The position numbers were made by a program, and so were the translations under genes. From assembly GCA_036365145.1 (NCBI GenBank), contig JAEOAD010000040.1, forward strand, positions 13,270,501 to 13,334,500: DNA of 64,000 nucleotides, written 5' to 3'. The notes below the pieces were generated by a model. That model ran no database searches, was not told the origin of the DNA, and saw only the letters and a list, made by a program, of their open reading frames with translations. The stretch comes from Orientallactaga sibirica. Lineage: Eukaryota > Chordata > Mammalia > Rodentia > Dipodidae. This document shows, piece by piece, positions 52,893 through 63,628 of this stretch. Positions within the stretch are counted from its first letter, which is position 1; each line of letters opens with the position of its first letter.

Positions 52893-53111
52893 CTGGGGCC
52901 TGGAGAGATGGCTTAGTGGTTAAGCTCTTGCCTGTGAAGCCTAAGGACCCTGGTTCAAGGTTCAATTCCCCAGGACCCATGTAAGCCAGATGCACAAAGT
53001 GGCGCATGCATCTGGAGTTTGTTTGCAGTGGCTGGAGGCCCTGGTGCGCCTATTCTCTCTCTGTCTGCCTGTCTGTCACTCTCAAATAAATAAATAAATA
53101 AATAACAAAAA
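52893..53111 (+). mobile_element. DIP-like SINE, form A
   Basis: Extended B-box sub-lineage. Flanks aagagttctgaaaaagg and aagagctctggaaaagg. Confidence 0.95.
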
Positions 53112-53129
53112 AAGAGCTCTGGAAAAGGG

Positions 53130-53629
53130 TGTTTTTTTTTAAAGTTTCTATATTATAATTCATTTTTGTCCTTTTTTGTATTGGGGAATACTGAGAGATG
53201 ATACAATTTATTTCTAATTGAAGAAAATATTTTATTTCATAGGCTATATAAACAAGTACATAGAATAAAATAGAATTCATGGATGGATATTAATCACACA
53301 TGGACTATAAATAAAATAGCCAATTATGACTTATGATAAGCTGAGTATAAGTGCAAATATTTATATGATTTATCTAATAACCTTCAGCTTATTGTGGGTC
53401 TCCAGATATTGTCCTTCATGATTTTCAGATAGGTTCCCCACCTTATAACTAGTGGTCTTTCTCAAAGGCAAACATCATTGCACTCTAACTTACAGGTGCC
53501 CACAAACTTGAACCTCCCTGGTATGGCAAACTTTCGTCTCTAGTCCATCTCTTGTGATTACCTTCATACTCTGTTTGGCCAGATCCAAGTTCATGTCACT
53601 ACCTTCCATACCTCATCCTAGACTAAGTA
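53130..53629. other. Unique AT-rich sequence
   Basis: No gene or repeat recognised. Confidence 0.4.
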
Positions 53630-54040
53630 TTTATTCATGCATTTCCTTCTAGCTAGAACACCCTTCCTAACGTGCCCCAAGGTTCACTGAGAAATTACTT
53701 GAGTTTGAACAAACCCTAACAGAAGTGTCACCATTTCTTTGATGTATGTCCTAGCTCATTGCCGTGGTGCCTGGGACATGTCCATGGGCTTCACTTCCTA
53801 CTAAGTTGATGTGACATCTCTTCTCTGCCCACTGTGACCAGGGCAGTTTTTACATAGTGCTCACCACGCGTTAGTACAGGAATTTATATTCCTGGCTGCC
53901 GCTCCTCTGGACCCTGGGTTTCTTAAGGGCAGAGACTTAGTTTATACCACATGTCTCAAGTCTCAGCTTAGTAGATGTCCAATGCAGACTGAATAAAAAA
54001 TGAATAAACCCATGGGTGAGTGGATGGCTGTGAGGAGAGA
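53630..54040 (+). mobile_element. L2 3' region
   Basis: 'ctagctagaacacccttcct' and the L2-like end 'ttaagggcagagacttagtt', 'gatgtccaatgcagactgaa' followed by 'tgaataaa'. Confidence 0.55.
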
Positions 54041-54214
54041 GGCGAGTAGATGGCTGGATCACGACTGGACCGTAATGATGTGAGCTAGACAAAATGACAG
54101 CACTGTTAATTCTGGAGCTAAAACTCAAACCCAGCTCTTCCAACATAGTGCTTTTTCCTCTCTAAAATGCTGCCTTCGAAGTTCCTTCCTCCCTCCCTCC
54201 CTCTCTTCTTTCCT

Positions 54215-54655
54215 TCCTTCAGTGTGTGTTGTGTTTGCGGCATGTGTGTATGTGTGTGAACAAAGCATGTGTGCCACCACATGCACATGGAGGTCAGAGG
54301 ACAACTTTCAGATGTTAGTTCCTGCCTTCCACCTCCTTGGGGGCGGGGTGTCAAGTGTTCACTTCCACCTCCTTGGGGGCGGGGTGTCAAGTGTTCACTT
54401 CCACCTCCTTGGAGGCGGGGTCTCAGGTATTCACTGCTGCTGTACCTACCAGTCTAGCTCCGCCCCCCTCCCCAGGCTTCTGGTGGATCTTCCTATCTCT
54501 GCCCCTTCTGAACTGTAGGTCTGGCTGGAATTACAAATGCTTGCCACAGCATGTGAATATTTACACAGGTGCTTGGGTTCCAAATTTGGGTGCTTTTTCT
54601 TGCGTGCATGGCAAGTGCTCTATTCATTGAGCCACCTCCCCAGACTCTACATTTA
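54215..54655 (-). mobile_element. B4-like SINE, antisense, with GC-box triplication
   Basis: TG-rich end (54220-54260), 'gaggtcagaggacaactttc', a 36-bp unit three times (54326-54433), then the tRNA-like 'ctctattcattgagccacct'. Confidence 0.6.
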
Positions 54656-54662
54656 AAATATT

Positions 54663-54880
54663 TGAGGGTTGTAGCCATAGGTTAGTGGTTAAGGCACTTG
54701 CCTATGACGCTTAAGGACCCATGTTTGACTCCTCAGGTCCCGGGTAAGCCAGACGCATAGTGTTGAAAGTGCACAAGGTCACACATGTGCACGGGGCACA
54801 CCTGTCTGGAATTTAATTTTAGTGGCTGGAGGCCCTGGCACACCAATCCTCTCTCTTTTTCTCTCACTCTTGCATAGAAA
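54663..54880 (+). mobile_element. DIP-like SINE, form C
   Basis: Sense long form ('gtgcacaaggtcacacatgt'). Head altered to 'gggttgtagccataggttag'. Confidence 0.85.
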
Positions 54881-54919
54881 AGGCAGTCTATTGGGCTTGC
54901 CTCAAAAAAAAAATTTAAA

Positions 54920-55200
54920 AGCCGGGCATGGTGGCATATGCCTTTTTTTTTTTTTTTTTTTGGTTTTGCGAGGTAGGGTCTCACTCTGGTCAGGCTGACC
55001 TGGTGGTAGTCTCAGGGTGGCCTTGAACTTAATCCCAGCACTGCCTCCCGGGGCTGGGATTAGAGGTAGGAGCATATGCCTTTAATCCCAGCCCTCAGTT
55101 TGAGGCCAACCTGAGTTTGAGGCCAACCTGAGACTACATAGTGAATTCCAGGTCTGTCTAGACTAGAGTGAGACCCTACCTCCAAAAACAAACAAACAAA
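54920..55200 (+). mobile_element. B1 SINE split by another B1
   Basis: Sense head at 54920-54945, remainder at 55072-55200. 'tttgaggccaacctgag' is present twice in tandem. Confidence 0.85.
54946..55071 (-). mobile_element. B1 SINE inside a B1
   Basis: Antisense copy with a perfect 12-bp duplication gcatatgccttt at 54934-54945 and 55072-55083. Its middle is scrambled: 'cttgaacttaatcccagcac' places a sense fragment in an antisense element. Confidence 0.85.
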
Positions 55201-55211
55201 AAAATTAAAAT

Positions 55212-55272
55212 ACTTGAGCTGAGGATGTAGCTGGGATATGCAAGACCCTTGATTCAATCTCTAGTACTGCAA
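55212..55272 (+). mobile_element. ID-like relic
   Basis: 'gagctgaggatgtagctggg' then 'cttgattcaatctctagtac'; the stretch between the boxes is shortened. Confidence 0.5.
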
Positions 55273-55689
55273 AAATAAAATTAAAACAATAAACTAAAGT
55301 AACAAAATTTATGTAACTGCAGAGGCTAATTATCCAGTGATTTTGGTGATTCAGCTGAGTCTTTTTCAACAGAAGATACAAGAAATCTGAGTCCTTGACC
55401 ACTCTTAATTAGATTTCTGTTTATTTATGCTCCCTCCTTGTTTCATTTATGGAAGGTTTTATTAAAATTTAGTCAGGGCTAATTTTGGTTCCGTGGATAA
55501 AGTGTTGATATTAATATCATCCAAATCCAAGCGGTAACAGAAAATTTCAGATTCTTGCACCAAAGTGAGCATGTTTTACAAAGGTTTTTTTCCCCTCCAT
55601 TCTCCCTACCATCAGCTCGGTAGTGATGGAAATGCGGGATGCTGGATCCAGAGACATGGGACAGTGTTGCCTCCTTGGAAATTGCCACT
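55273..55689. other. Unique sequence
   Basis: No gene or repeat recognised. Confidence 0.4.
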
Positions 55690-55845
55690 TCCTGCTTAGA
55701 TAACCTTTCTCAACTCACATCATCTCCATGAGTTTCAATGACCTCAGCTACAAAGGGAAAATAACCGTATGCACCTCACATCACTGCTGAGTGTCCTACG
55801 TGAGATGACGTGGGCCCAGGGTTTGGCACATGGTAGGCACACAAA
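55690..55845 (+). mobile_element. MIR, sense
   Basis: 'gagtttcaatgacctcagct', 'acaaagggaaaataaccgta', 'cccagggtttggcacatggt' follow MIR order. Confidence 0.55.
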
Positions 55846-56110
55846 CCATGTCAGTCTTCCTTGTGTGAGCCCAGCTCATTAAAGGAGTCTTCAGAATTAG
55901 ATTGCTTTGAAGCCAAATCTTATCCTGCTAAGCAGGCTGGGGTTTCGTGATGGCCAGGATCACATTGCCGTCATCTTCTCCACCATCTCACACATTCTCA
56001 GTCTCCTGATGGCTCCTCCTCCTCAGGCATGTGCATTTATCAAATACTTTTCAGTAATGGGCAGGGTTGTCATTCTCTACAGACCCAGAATGAAGAAAGA
56101 AAGACCTTTT

Positions 56111-56365
56111 GGGCTGGAGAGATGGCTTAGCGGTTAAGGCGCCTGCCTGCCAAGCCTAAGAATGGTGGCTCCAATTTCCAGGTCTCACGTTTAGCCAGAG
56201 GCAAAAATGATGCAAGGGCGCAATGATGCACTTGCCCACAAGGGGGTGCATGCATCTAGAGTTTATTCACAGCAGCTGAGAGGCCGCTGGTGCACCCATT
56301 CTCTCTCTCTCTCTCTCTGTACCTCTCTAGCTCTCTCTCTCTCGCTGTCTCTCTCAAATTAAAAA
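56111..56365 (+). mobile_element. DIP-like SINE, form B (stack member 1)
   Basis: aagacctttt at 56101-56110 and aaggcctttt at 56366-56375. A box tggcttagcggttaagg is canonical; the B motif has lost its CpG ('acaagggggtgca'). Confidence 0.95.
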
Positions 56366-56375
56366 AAGGCCTTTT

Positions 56376-56535
56376 CCAAGCCGGGCGTGGTGGCGCACGG
56401 CTTTAATCCCAGCACTCAGGAGGCAGAGGTAGGAGGATCGCTGTGAGTTTGAGGCCACCCTGAGACTACATAGTGAACTCCAGGTCAACCTGAGCCAGAG
56501 TGAGACCCTACCTCAAAAAAACAAAAAAAAAAAAA
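56376..56535 (+). mobile_element. B1 SINE (stack member 2)
   Basis: Uses the same target: aaggcctttt follows at 56536-56545. Confidence 0.95.
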
Positions 56536-56545
56536 AAGGCCTTTT

Positions 56546-57025
56546 CTTAGAGATTCAGGTGATCACCAAGGAACAGGTGACTGATTATGGCCTTTGCTGC
56601 TTGACACCATGCTACGGGGCTGTGGAGGAGGCTCAGTACAATCAGAATTGAAGGTCATTTGGCCCCATGATACGCAGCTTTTAGACTGACTCCATTCTTG
56701 ATGCACTCTGGGGGAATGAAACTGGAGATTAGATTACGCAGTCTTCTCAGAGCCTGTATTTAATTTTTAGTTTGCATGTATGCAATTAAAACAACCTCTG
56801 TAAGGGGCATTTACAAGTGCTCCTGGAGACTAGCCGGCTATCAACCCTGAGGTCAAGGATGCCTGCACTGCCTCACACAGAAGGAGGGAGGGGTCTCCCG
56901 GAGCCTGAGCCGAGACAGTGATGCCACGCCAGAACTTTTGCACAGGTTCCCTTACTTGATCCTCACAATGTCCCTGCAAGTGACCATTATCCCCAGTTCA
57001 TGAATTTAAAAATAACGGGGGGGGA
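56546..57025. other. Unique sequence with possible MIR piece
   Basis: 56940-57005 ('acttgatcctcacaatgtcc', 'accattatccccagttcatg') resembles antisense MIR. The rest is unrecognised. Confidence 0.4.
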
Positions 57026-57250
57026 GGGGCTGGAGAAATGGCTTAGCAGTTAAGGCATTTGCCTGCAAAGCCAAAGGATCCCAGTTCGATTCTCCAGGAC
57101 CTAAGTAAGCCAGATGCATGAGGGGCATATGCATCTGGAGTTCGTTTGCAGTGGCTAGAGACCCTGGCATGCCCATTCTCTCTTTCTTTCTGCCTCTCTT
57201 CCCTCTCTCTCTCTCTCTGCATACAAATAAATAAATAAAAATTTTTAAAA
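57026..57250 (+). mobile_element. DIP-like SINE, form A
   Basis: Full copy with B box 'agttcgattct'. Confidence 0.9.
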
Positions 57251-57269
57251 ACACCAAAAAAATATAACA

Positions 57270-57493
57270 GGGGCTGGCAAGATGGCTCAGTGGTTAAGAG
57301 CACTTGCTTGCAAAGCCTGACATCCCAGGTTCGATTCCCCAGTATCCATGTAAAGCCAGATGCACAAAGTGGCACATGCATCTGGAGTTTGTATTCAGGG
57401 GTGGGAGACTCTGATGTGCTCATGCTGTCTTTCTGTCCACCGCTTTCTCTCTGTGTCACCCTCAAATAAACAAATACATAATTATATTAAAAA
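57270..57493 (+). mobile_element. DIP-like SINE, form A
   Basis: Canonical B box 'ggttcgattcccc'. Belongs to the 'ccatgtaaagccagatgcac' variant. Confidence 0.9.
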
Positions 57494-57540
57494 TCACAAT
57501 AGAACTGGGCTCCATGAAGTTATAGATTTGGCCCATTTTC

Positions 57541-57671
57541 TCCTTTCTTCCCTCTTTTCCTTCCTTCCTTCTTTCCTTCCTTCCTTCCTTCCTTCCTTCC
57601 TTCCCCTCCTCCCTCCCTCCCTCCCTCCCTCCCTCCCTCCCTCCTTCCCTTCCTTCCTTCCTTCTTTCTTC
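57541..57671 (+). repeat. (CCTT/CCCT)n polypyrimidine tract
   Basis: About 130 bp, second such tract in the window. Confidence 0.95.
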
Positions 57672-57746
57672 AGTACTGGGATTGAACCCAGGGTCTTGTG
57701 CATGCTAAACAAGTGTTCTACCACTGAGCTACAACCACAGTCCCCC
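57672..57746 (-). mobile_element. ID-like SINE
   Basis: 'gggattgaacccagggtctt' and 'ctaccactgagctacaacca' are the antisense B and A boxes. The pyrimidine tract is the strand-reversed tail side. Confidence 0.75.
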
Positions 57747-58265
57747 AGTTTCTCCTCTTACATCAATATTTTCCCATAAAAAGTCAAAAAGTAAAAACAT
57801 GGAAACAAATACTCTGGATTGATGCTCATGTACTTCATAGGCATAGATAGAAATTCAGATAGATGAACCTGCCACCAGAAAGGTGGGACATTTTATGTGG
57901 AGGAGAGATAACTGGTAGAAATTTTCTGCTTTGGCAGAACCTGTATTTACTCATGACCAAAAAAATTAAATATAAGCCCAAAATAGTTTAATAATTACAA
58001 TGTTAGACTGACTCAGTTCTTCTGTAAGTCACTTACACATACACACACCTTAGACAATGTCTGAGGCAAAGACATCAGAGGCAGGTAGTGCCAGGTGCTG
58101 CTCTTGAGATTGACTGACAGCCTCCTGCATAAGTGTGATGTCCAATTTCCTGAATAGAAGGGAGAGCTCAAATTTGAACAGGCCATTGCCAGTATCAGCC
58201 AGTTCTGCATTGCATAACTGAAATAAAAAATATAAAGATTTGTTAACATTTTACTTTAAGGAATG
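57747..58265. other. Unique sequence
   Basis: No gene or repeat recognised. Confidence 0.4.
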
Positions 58266-58392
58266 AGACTCATGGCCTTGGCATGATGGCTTATGCCTGT
58301 ACTTCCAGCACTAGGGACTGAGGCAGGAGGATGACTGGGTCTTTAAGGACAGGCTGGTGTACAGCCAGAGCTATATAGTGAGAGAGGGGAGG
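58266..58392 (+). mobile_element. Old B1, sense
   Basis: 'ggcatgatggcttatgcctg', 'tgaggcaggaggatgactgg', 'tatatagtgagagaggg'. Confidence 0.65.
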
Positions 58393-58458
58393 GGCAATGA
58401 ATATCATGTATGAGTTGAGAGTAAGACTCATCAATATTGGTAACTAAGAAAATGGTCA

Positions 58459-58622
58459 AAAAAAAAAAAAAAAGCCAACATGGTCCCAGCACTCGGGAGG
58501 CAGAGGTAGGAGGATCACCGTGAGTTCAAGGCCACCCTGAGACTACACAGTGAATTCCAGGTCAGCCTTGGCTAGAGCGACACCCTGCCTCAAAAAGACA
58601 GACAGAGAGACAGAGAGAAAGA
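58459..58622 (+). mobile_element. B1 SINE, 5'-truncated
   Basis: Flanks aagaaaatggtca (58446-58458) and aagaaaatggaca (58623-58635). Starts with an A-run, then enters B1 at 'tcccagcactcggg'. Confidence 0.85.
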
Positions 58623-58635
58623 AAGAAAATGGACA

Positions 58636-59326
58636 TTAACTTGATCAGTTTTCCTCCTGAGCCAGAGCTTCTCTGTCGTATGGTCTCAGCTCAAGTCCAG
58701 CTGGTCCCCAAAATAATCGTCATTCACTTTTTTGCCATCACAACAAATTTCTGAAAGCTTAATAAAATCGATTCTGTGCTCTGGTACGGTGAGCGGTGTT
58801 TGATTGGTGGCGTGGCTCGTTCCTTGTGCCTGTCTGAGACTCTGGTTTCTATGGGCTTTAGAGCCCAGTAGCAGAGCAGATTGTGTGTTTTTGCACATTT
58901 CCCTTTCCTTTGGAATTACTGTATTTTCAAAAATACCTTAACAACAGATTACTCTTTGAATTAAAAAAAAAAAAAAAAAAGGAAAAAGCCTTAAAACTTC
59001 CCTTCATTCTAGGTTGATGTGTCCATGAGATGAACTCTGAAGACTGAAAAAGCTCTCACAACAAGGACGATGATCCTAGAGAGAAATTCACGTTCTATAA
59101 AAGCCGTGTCTTGTCCTGGCAAAGGTAACAACGCTGCTGTCCTTAGAAACTTCAGCACACGCCTCCCCCCAGCCTGGCAGTCTATCCACCTTCCTCCCAT
59201 TTCAGCTGTGTCAGGCAGCTCCAGGCTGTGGGTGGCACTTCTCCTCTCCCACCCATCCTGAGGGTTCTCCAGGTAAAACTCCACCCACAGGGAGAATGGC
59301 ATTGTGCGGAATCGTTCTCAGCCTCC
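58636..59326. other. Unique sequence
   Basis: Poly(A) at 58963-58980. Open frames at 59009-59302 (minus) and 59070-59261 (plus) show no recognisable domain. Confidence 0.4.
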
Positions 59327-59650
59327 TTATCCGTTGATTTCTCTCTGGGACAAAATACCTGACCACAAGTAGCTGATGGAAGGAATGGATTTCTGTTGGC
59401 CTGGAGTGTCAAGGGGACGCTTCATTGTGGTGGGGAGAGCATGGCAGAGCAGACAGCCATTGTCACATTGTCACCTCAGCGGGGAGGCAGTAGAAGTGGG
59501 GCTGGGCTATAAGATCCCAAAGCCTGCCCACAGTGACATACTTCCTCCAGGGAGACTGTATTTCCCAAAGGCTCCACAACCTTCTGGGGATCATGTATTC
59601 AAACACACGAGGCGACACGGGGCATTTGACATTGAAATGACCACAACCTC
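59327..59650 (-). mobile_element. MaLR-type LTR, antisense
   Basis: 'gggacaaaatacctgaccac', 'gagcatggcagagcagacag', 'agtgacatacttcctccagg', 'ccaaaggctccacaaccttc' in antisense MaLR-class order. Ends uncertain. Confidence 0.6.
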
Positions 59651-59689
59651 CCAGAATTTTACAGTCCCGTCACCATAGGGTCTTCCATC

Positions 59690-59950
59690 CCTGACATTCT
59701 GTCTTCTGCCTGATCTTGCAAGTTGATGTGCTTTCCTCTTTTGTTTGATTGATTGACACATTTCTCTTTGGTGCTTCTTCAGAATTTCAATTTCTTTGCT
59801 GACGTTTTCTTCCATGTTGTTGGATTTCTCATCCATTTTTGGCAAATGTTCTCGTTGGCATAGCTGACTGGTGTTTTTCTAGGTCCTGAATTGACTTCTT
59901 TATTTTGTTCATCCACTTGTTTGAATCCTCTTTGACATCACTGAAAGTTT

Positions 59951-59993
<43 letters not shown>

Positions 59994-60500
59994 TTTGAGA
60001 GACAGAAGCAGCAGAGAGAGAGAGAGAGAGAATGGATGCACCAGGGCCATGCATGCACCACCTTGGGCATCTGGCTTACATGGGTCCTGGGGAATTGAGC
60101 CTGGGTCCTTTGGCTTCACAGGCAAACGTCTTAACTGCTAAGCCATCTCTCCAGCCCCCACTGGACATTTTTTGAAACTAAGATTTTCAAATTCTTTTTT
60201 CTGATGGTTCTGTTATCTCACTGTCTTTGGTTTCAGTTATTGGGGAGCTGTGGGATTTTGGAGGTGTTTGATTGGCTTGATTGTATTGTAGTTTTATGTT
60301 GTGGTTTAGGCATCTGTCACAATGGATGTGTCTTTCAGCTTTTATTCTTTCTTTTTTGTTCCCACCTTTTTGTTTGTTTTATCTTATGTGGGTCTACAAA
60401 GTGGGTAGTTTTCACACGGGCTTATGATCTTTAGAGGGGAGAAACAGACAGCAGTAACAGGACTAATAATATAAGAACAGAACCAGAAATAAAATGCAAT
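59690..60500 (-). mobile_element. Possible L1 5' UTR/ORF1-region remnant
   Basis: The minus strand at 59690-59845 encodes a Lys/Glu-rich coiled-coil-like stretch (residues near MDEKSNNMEENVSKEIEILK) resembling the N-terminal coiled coil of L1 ORF1p. Low certainty. Split by a SINE at 59947-60158. Confidence 0.35.
59947..60158 (-). mobile_element. DIP-like SINE, form A
   Basis: Antisense copy with a (TTTA)n tail of about 50 bases. 'caaatg...ccagatg' lost: 'cagggccatgcatgcaccac'. Flanks cactgaaagttttt / cactggacattttt. Confidence 0.9.
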
Positions 60501-60513
60501 AAAAAGCAATTGG

Positions 60514-60628
60514 TCCCAGCACTCAGGAGGCAGAAGTAGGATGATCGCCATGAGTTTGAGGCCACCCTGAGACTACATAATTAATTCCAAGTCAGCCTGG
60601 ACCAGAGTGAAACCCTACCTCGAAAAAA
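60514..60628 (+). mobile_element. B1 SINE, 5'-truncated
   Basis: Perfect 13-bp duplication aaaaagcaattgg at 60501-60513 and 60629-60641. Starts at 'tcccagcactc', the same base as the copy at 58459. Confidence 0.9.
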
Positions 60629-60845
60629 AAAAAGCAATTGGATCTTTCAGTTAAATCTTCGCCCATAATGGGTAGGAAGCAGTACTTCCTTGCAATACTA
60701 TCAGGAAAAATGGAACTTAAGTATACTAAAAATTCTAATTAAGACTTAAAAAGAGAGGATTTGGAAAAGGAAGAAGAGGAAGCAAAGTAGGAATTTGAAG
60801 CAAAGTATACGAGTTGAAGGTATGTGAAATAATAAAACAGAGAGT

Positions 60846-61060
60846 GGCTGGAGAGATGGCTTAGTGGTTAAATGCTTGCCTGTGAAGCCTAAGGACCCTG
60901 GTTCGAGGCTTGATTCCCCAGTATCCACATAAGACAGATGCACAAGATGCATTTGGAGTTCATTTGCAGTAGCTGGAGGCCCTGGTGCGCCCATTCTCTC
61001 TCTCTCTCTTTCTCTCTCAGTCTGTCGCTCTCAAATAAATAAATTAAAAAATAAACAAAA
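60846..61060 (+). mobile_element. DIP-like SINE, form A
   Basis: Lost 'ggtggcgc': 'cacaagatgcatttggagtt'. Confidence 0.9.
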
Positions 61061-61171
61061 AATCCAGAGAGCACAACAGTATATATACAGAAAAACAGTA
61101 ATCATAAAATCTAATTGGACAAGATGCAGAAAATAATATTATAAAAGAGAAAATTAAAAAATAAAAATAAG

Positions 61172-61400
61172 GAGCAGGGGAGATGACTCAGCTGTTAAAG
61201 GCACTTCCTTACAAAGTACTGGGTTTAATTCCCCCGTACCCACATAAAGCCAGATACACAAAGTGGCTCATGGATCTGGAATTTGTTTGCAGTGACAAGA
61301 GGCTCTGGCATGCCCATTCTCCCTCTCTCTGTCTCTCCTGTCTTCCTCTGTGTGTATGTGTGTGTCTGCCACTCTGGATGAGACAGTAAATCTTAAGATT
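61172..61400 (+). mobile_element. DIP-like SINE, form A
   Basis: 'acataaagccagatacacaa' variant with a GT-rich middle. Confidence 0.85.
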
Positions 61401-61639
61401 CTGAAACAAAAAAGACTCTAGTGGTTATAGAAGTCCACTTTCGATACTTTCACAATCAGACAGCAACGTTTCAAGTACTACACCATGACACAAATTGTGT
61501 TCATGTATTTAACTATTTGTATATATACTTGAGTAGTAAATGACTCATATTGTCCTTATTATGTTACATAGGCATTCATAAAACTACATTTATACAATGT
61601 GAACCTTAAATATATTAACTCATCTTAAAAATTAATGAT

Positions 61640-61746
61640 GCCAGGTATGGTGGTGTACACCTTCAATCCCAGCACTCAGGCTGAGGTAGGAGGATTGCCA
61701 TTAGTTCTAAGCCAGTCTAGGCTAGAATGAGACCCTGCCTCAAAAA
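61640..61746 (+). mobile_element. B1 SINE, internally deleted
   Basis: Flanks aaaattaatgatg (61627-61639) and aaaattaatgag. Lacks the 'accctgagactacatagtga' segment. Confidence 0.85.
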
Positions 61747-61958
61747 AAAATTAATGAGAACTCAAGTATGATTATTGCAATGTCTCTATTATGATTTAAA
61801 TATGTATTCGGAATGGTTGTATTCTGAAAACTGAACAGCAACATTTTCTTAAAATGTGATTTTTTCTATATTACTCTGATTATAAGAAATAAATGTAATC
61901 AGTTAAGGAATTGGAAAATCTAGTTATTTTCAAGATGGCATTTTTAGGATCCTTCTGG

Positions 61959-62339
61959 TGTATGGCACAATGCAGGCCTGGCCCTAGCCAGACTGCATGG
62001 CAGAAGAAACCAGGAAGTGGCTCCTGTGAACCTGGCGTTCTGCGCAGGACTGGCGTGACAACAGCTACAGTCCCATGCTTGCGAGAAACCTGCTATGAAA
62101 TGACCTGTCCAGAGACAGGCTGTCATTGGTCACAAAAAGGGGACCACCCCATACAATGATTGACCAGCCAAGCCCCTTAAAACCCTCTGCACTTCCTCAA
62201 TAAACAAGTTTGCGGCAGCTCGCTCTCTGCTGCTTCCACCCAACTCCCAGAGTCTGTGTCATGACTGCGCGCCTCTCACCTCCTACCCAGCAGAGACCCT
62301 GCCGTCCCTCCTGGGCTGGCCTTCGGGGGGACCCCAACA
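61959..62339 (+). mobile_element. Solo LTR of an endogenous retrovirus
   Basis: 381 bp, TGTATGG ... CCCAACA. Flanks ttctgg (61953-61958) and tcctgg (62340-62345), 5 of 6; a 6-bp duplication favours an ERVK-like element, though the sequence style also fits class I. Promoter-like 'ccccttaaaaccctctgc' at about 62172 and polyadenylation signal AATAAA at about 62199 allow U3/R/U5 to be guessed. No gag, pol or env seen. Confidence 0.65.
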
Positions 62340-62499
62340 TCCTGGAACTCTGCCTCAAGCTAACTTTTCAGATGAATGGAGAAAGTTGTTCACCCTCTCT
62401 TCTCTTACCTTTTCCAAACCTTTGTCTCAGTGTCTCCTCTCCCGGTTGTATCTTCAGTCTCTCTTTGTGTAAGTCGGATGCAATATTCTTTATTATGAG

Positions 62500-62692
62500 G
62501 GCTGGAGAGATGGCTCAGTGGTTAAGGCGCTTGACTACAAAGCCTGATGACCCCGGTTCTATTCCCCAGAACCCACATAATACCAGATGTACAAGATGGC
62601 TCATGTGCCTGGAGTTCATTTGTAGCAGCTAGAGTCCCTGATGCTCCCATATTCATTCTCTCTCTCTCTTCTTACAAATAAACATTCCTCAT
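62500..62692 (+). mobile_element. DIP-like SINE, form A
   Basis: Sense copy with 'ggttctattcccc' B box. Confidence 0.9.
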
Positions 62693-63137
62693 CATGATGC
62701 ACACAGAACTCTTCCCCTGCATGAAATCTCTTGGTGAGGCTCAAGGTGAGGACAAGGGCCCTGTTCTAGGTGTTCTGGTAACATGGGCAGAGATCAGTGA
62801 ACACACATGGCCGTAAACCATGGCTCCAATTTACCCTCAAACAGCTTCCCACTGGCCAGCTCTCGACCACGTGTTCCAAGGTACATGATAGAAGAAACGG
62901 ACTTAAGGATGACAGACTGAATGTCACAAGCAACTCTGAACAGGTCAGAAATAAAATTAGAATACACAGAGTACTTACATGTCATTGTGTCCCCTTTGTA
63001 ACCGCAAACCAACTCTGATCAGTCCCTTCATGATCTTTCTATACCTTCAGGGTCCAATCTCCCTGCTCTCCAGACAGGAAGAGAGCTAGCTACATGTCTC
63101 TCTTCATTCTTGCATCACAAGTTCACCATTTGAACAC
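62693..63137. other. Unique sequence
   Basis: No gene or repeat recognised. Short frames on both strands at 62794-63018 are not convincing. Confidence 0.4.
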
Positions 63138-63154
63138 TAAAGTTACAACTTTTA

Positions 63155-63416
63155 GTATTTTTATTTATTTATTGTCTTTATTTCTTTCTTCCTTTTTTTT
63201 TTAGACAGATAGAGAGAGACAGAGGGAGAGAGAGGTCTGTCGGGGCTTCAGCCACTGCAATAGAACTCCAGAAGCTTGTACCATCTAGTGAGCATGTGTG
63301 ATCTTGCACTTGCCTCACCTTTTGAGCATCTGGCTTACATTGGATCTGGAGAGTCAAACATGGGTCCTTAGGCTTCACAGGCAGCCACCTTAACTGCTAA
63401 GCCATCTCTCCAGCCC
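63155..63416 (-). mobile_element. DIP-like SINE, form C (pair member 1)
   Basis: Antisense long form ('gtgtgatcttgcacttgcct'). Left flank ctaaagttacaactt near 63138-63152. Confidence 0.9.
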
Positions 63417-63599
63417 TATTTATTTATTTTCAAGGAGAGAGAGAGAACGGGAACACCAGGGCCTCTTTCCACTGAAAATGAACTCTATACACATGTGCCA
63501 CTCTGTGCATCTGGCTTTACGTGGCTATTGCGGAATCAAACCTGGGCTGTCAGACTTTGCAAGCAAGTGCCTTTAATTGCCAATCCATCTCTCCAGCCC
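63417..63599 (-). mobile_element. DIP-like SINE, form D (pair member 2)
   Basis: Directly joined to the previous copy. The right flank ctaaagttacagctt (63600-63614) pairs with the left flank of member 1. Confidence 0.9.
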
Positions 63600-63628
63600 C
63601 TAAAGTTACAGCTTTAAAAGTAATTGAT

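Noticed and set aside
61959..62339. Intact provirus
   Set aside because: Only one LTR is present. No primer-binding site followed by gag, pol or env is visible downstream; unique sequence and a SINE follow.
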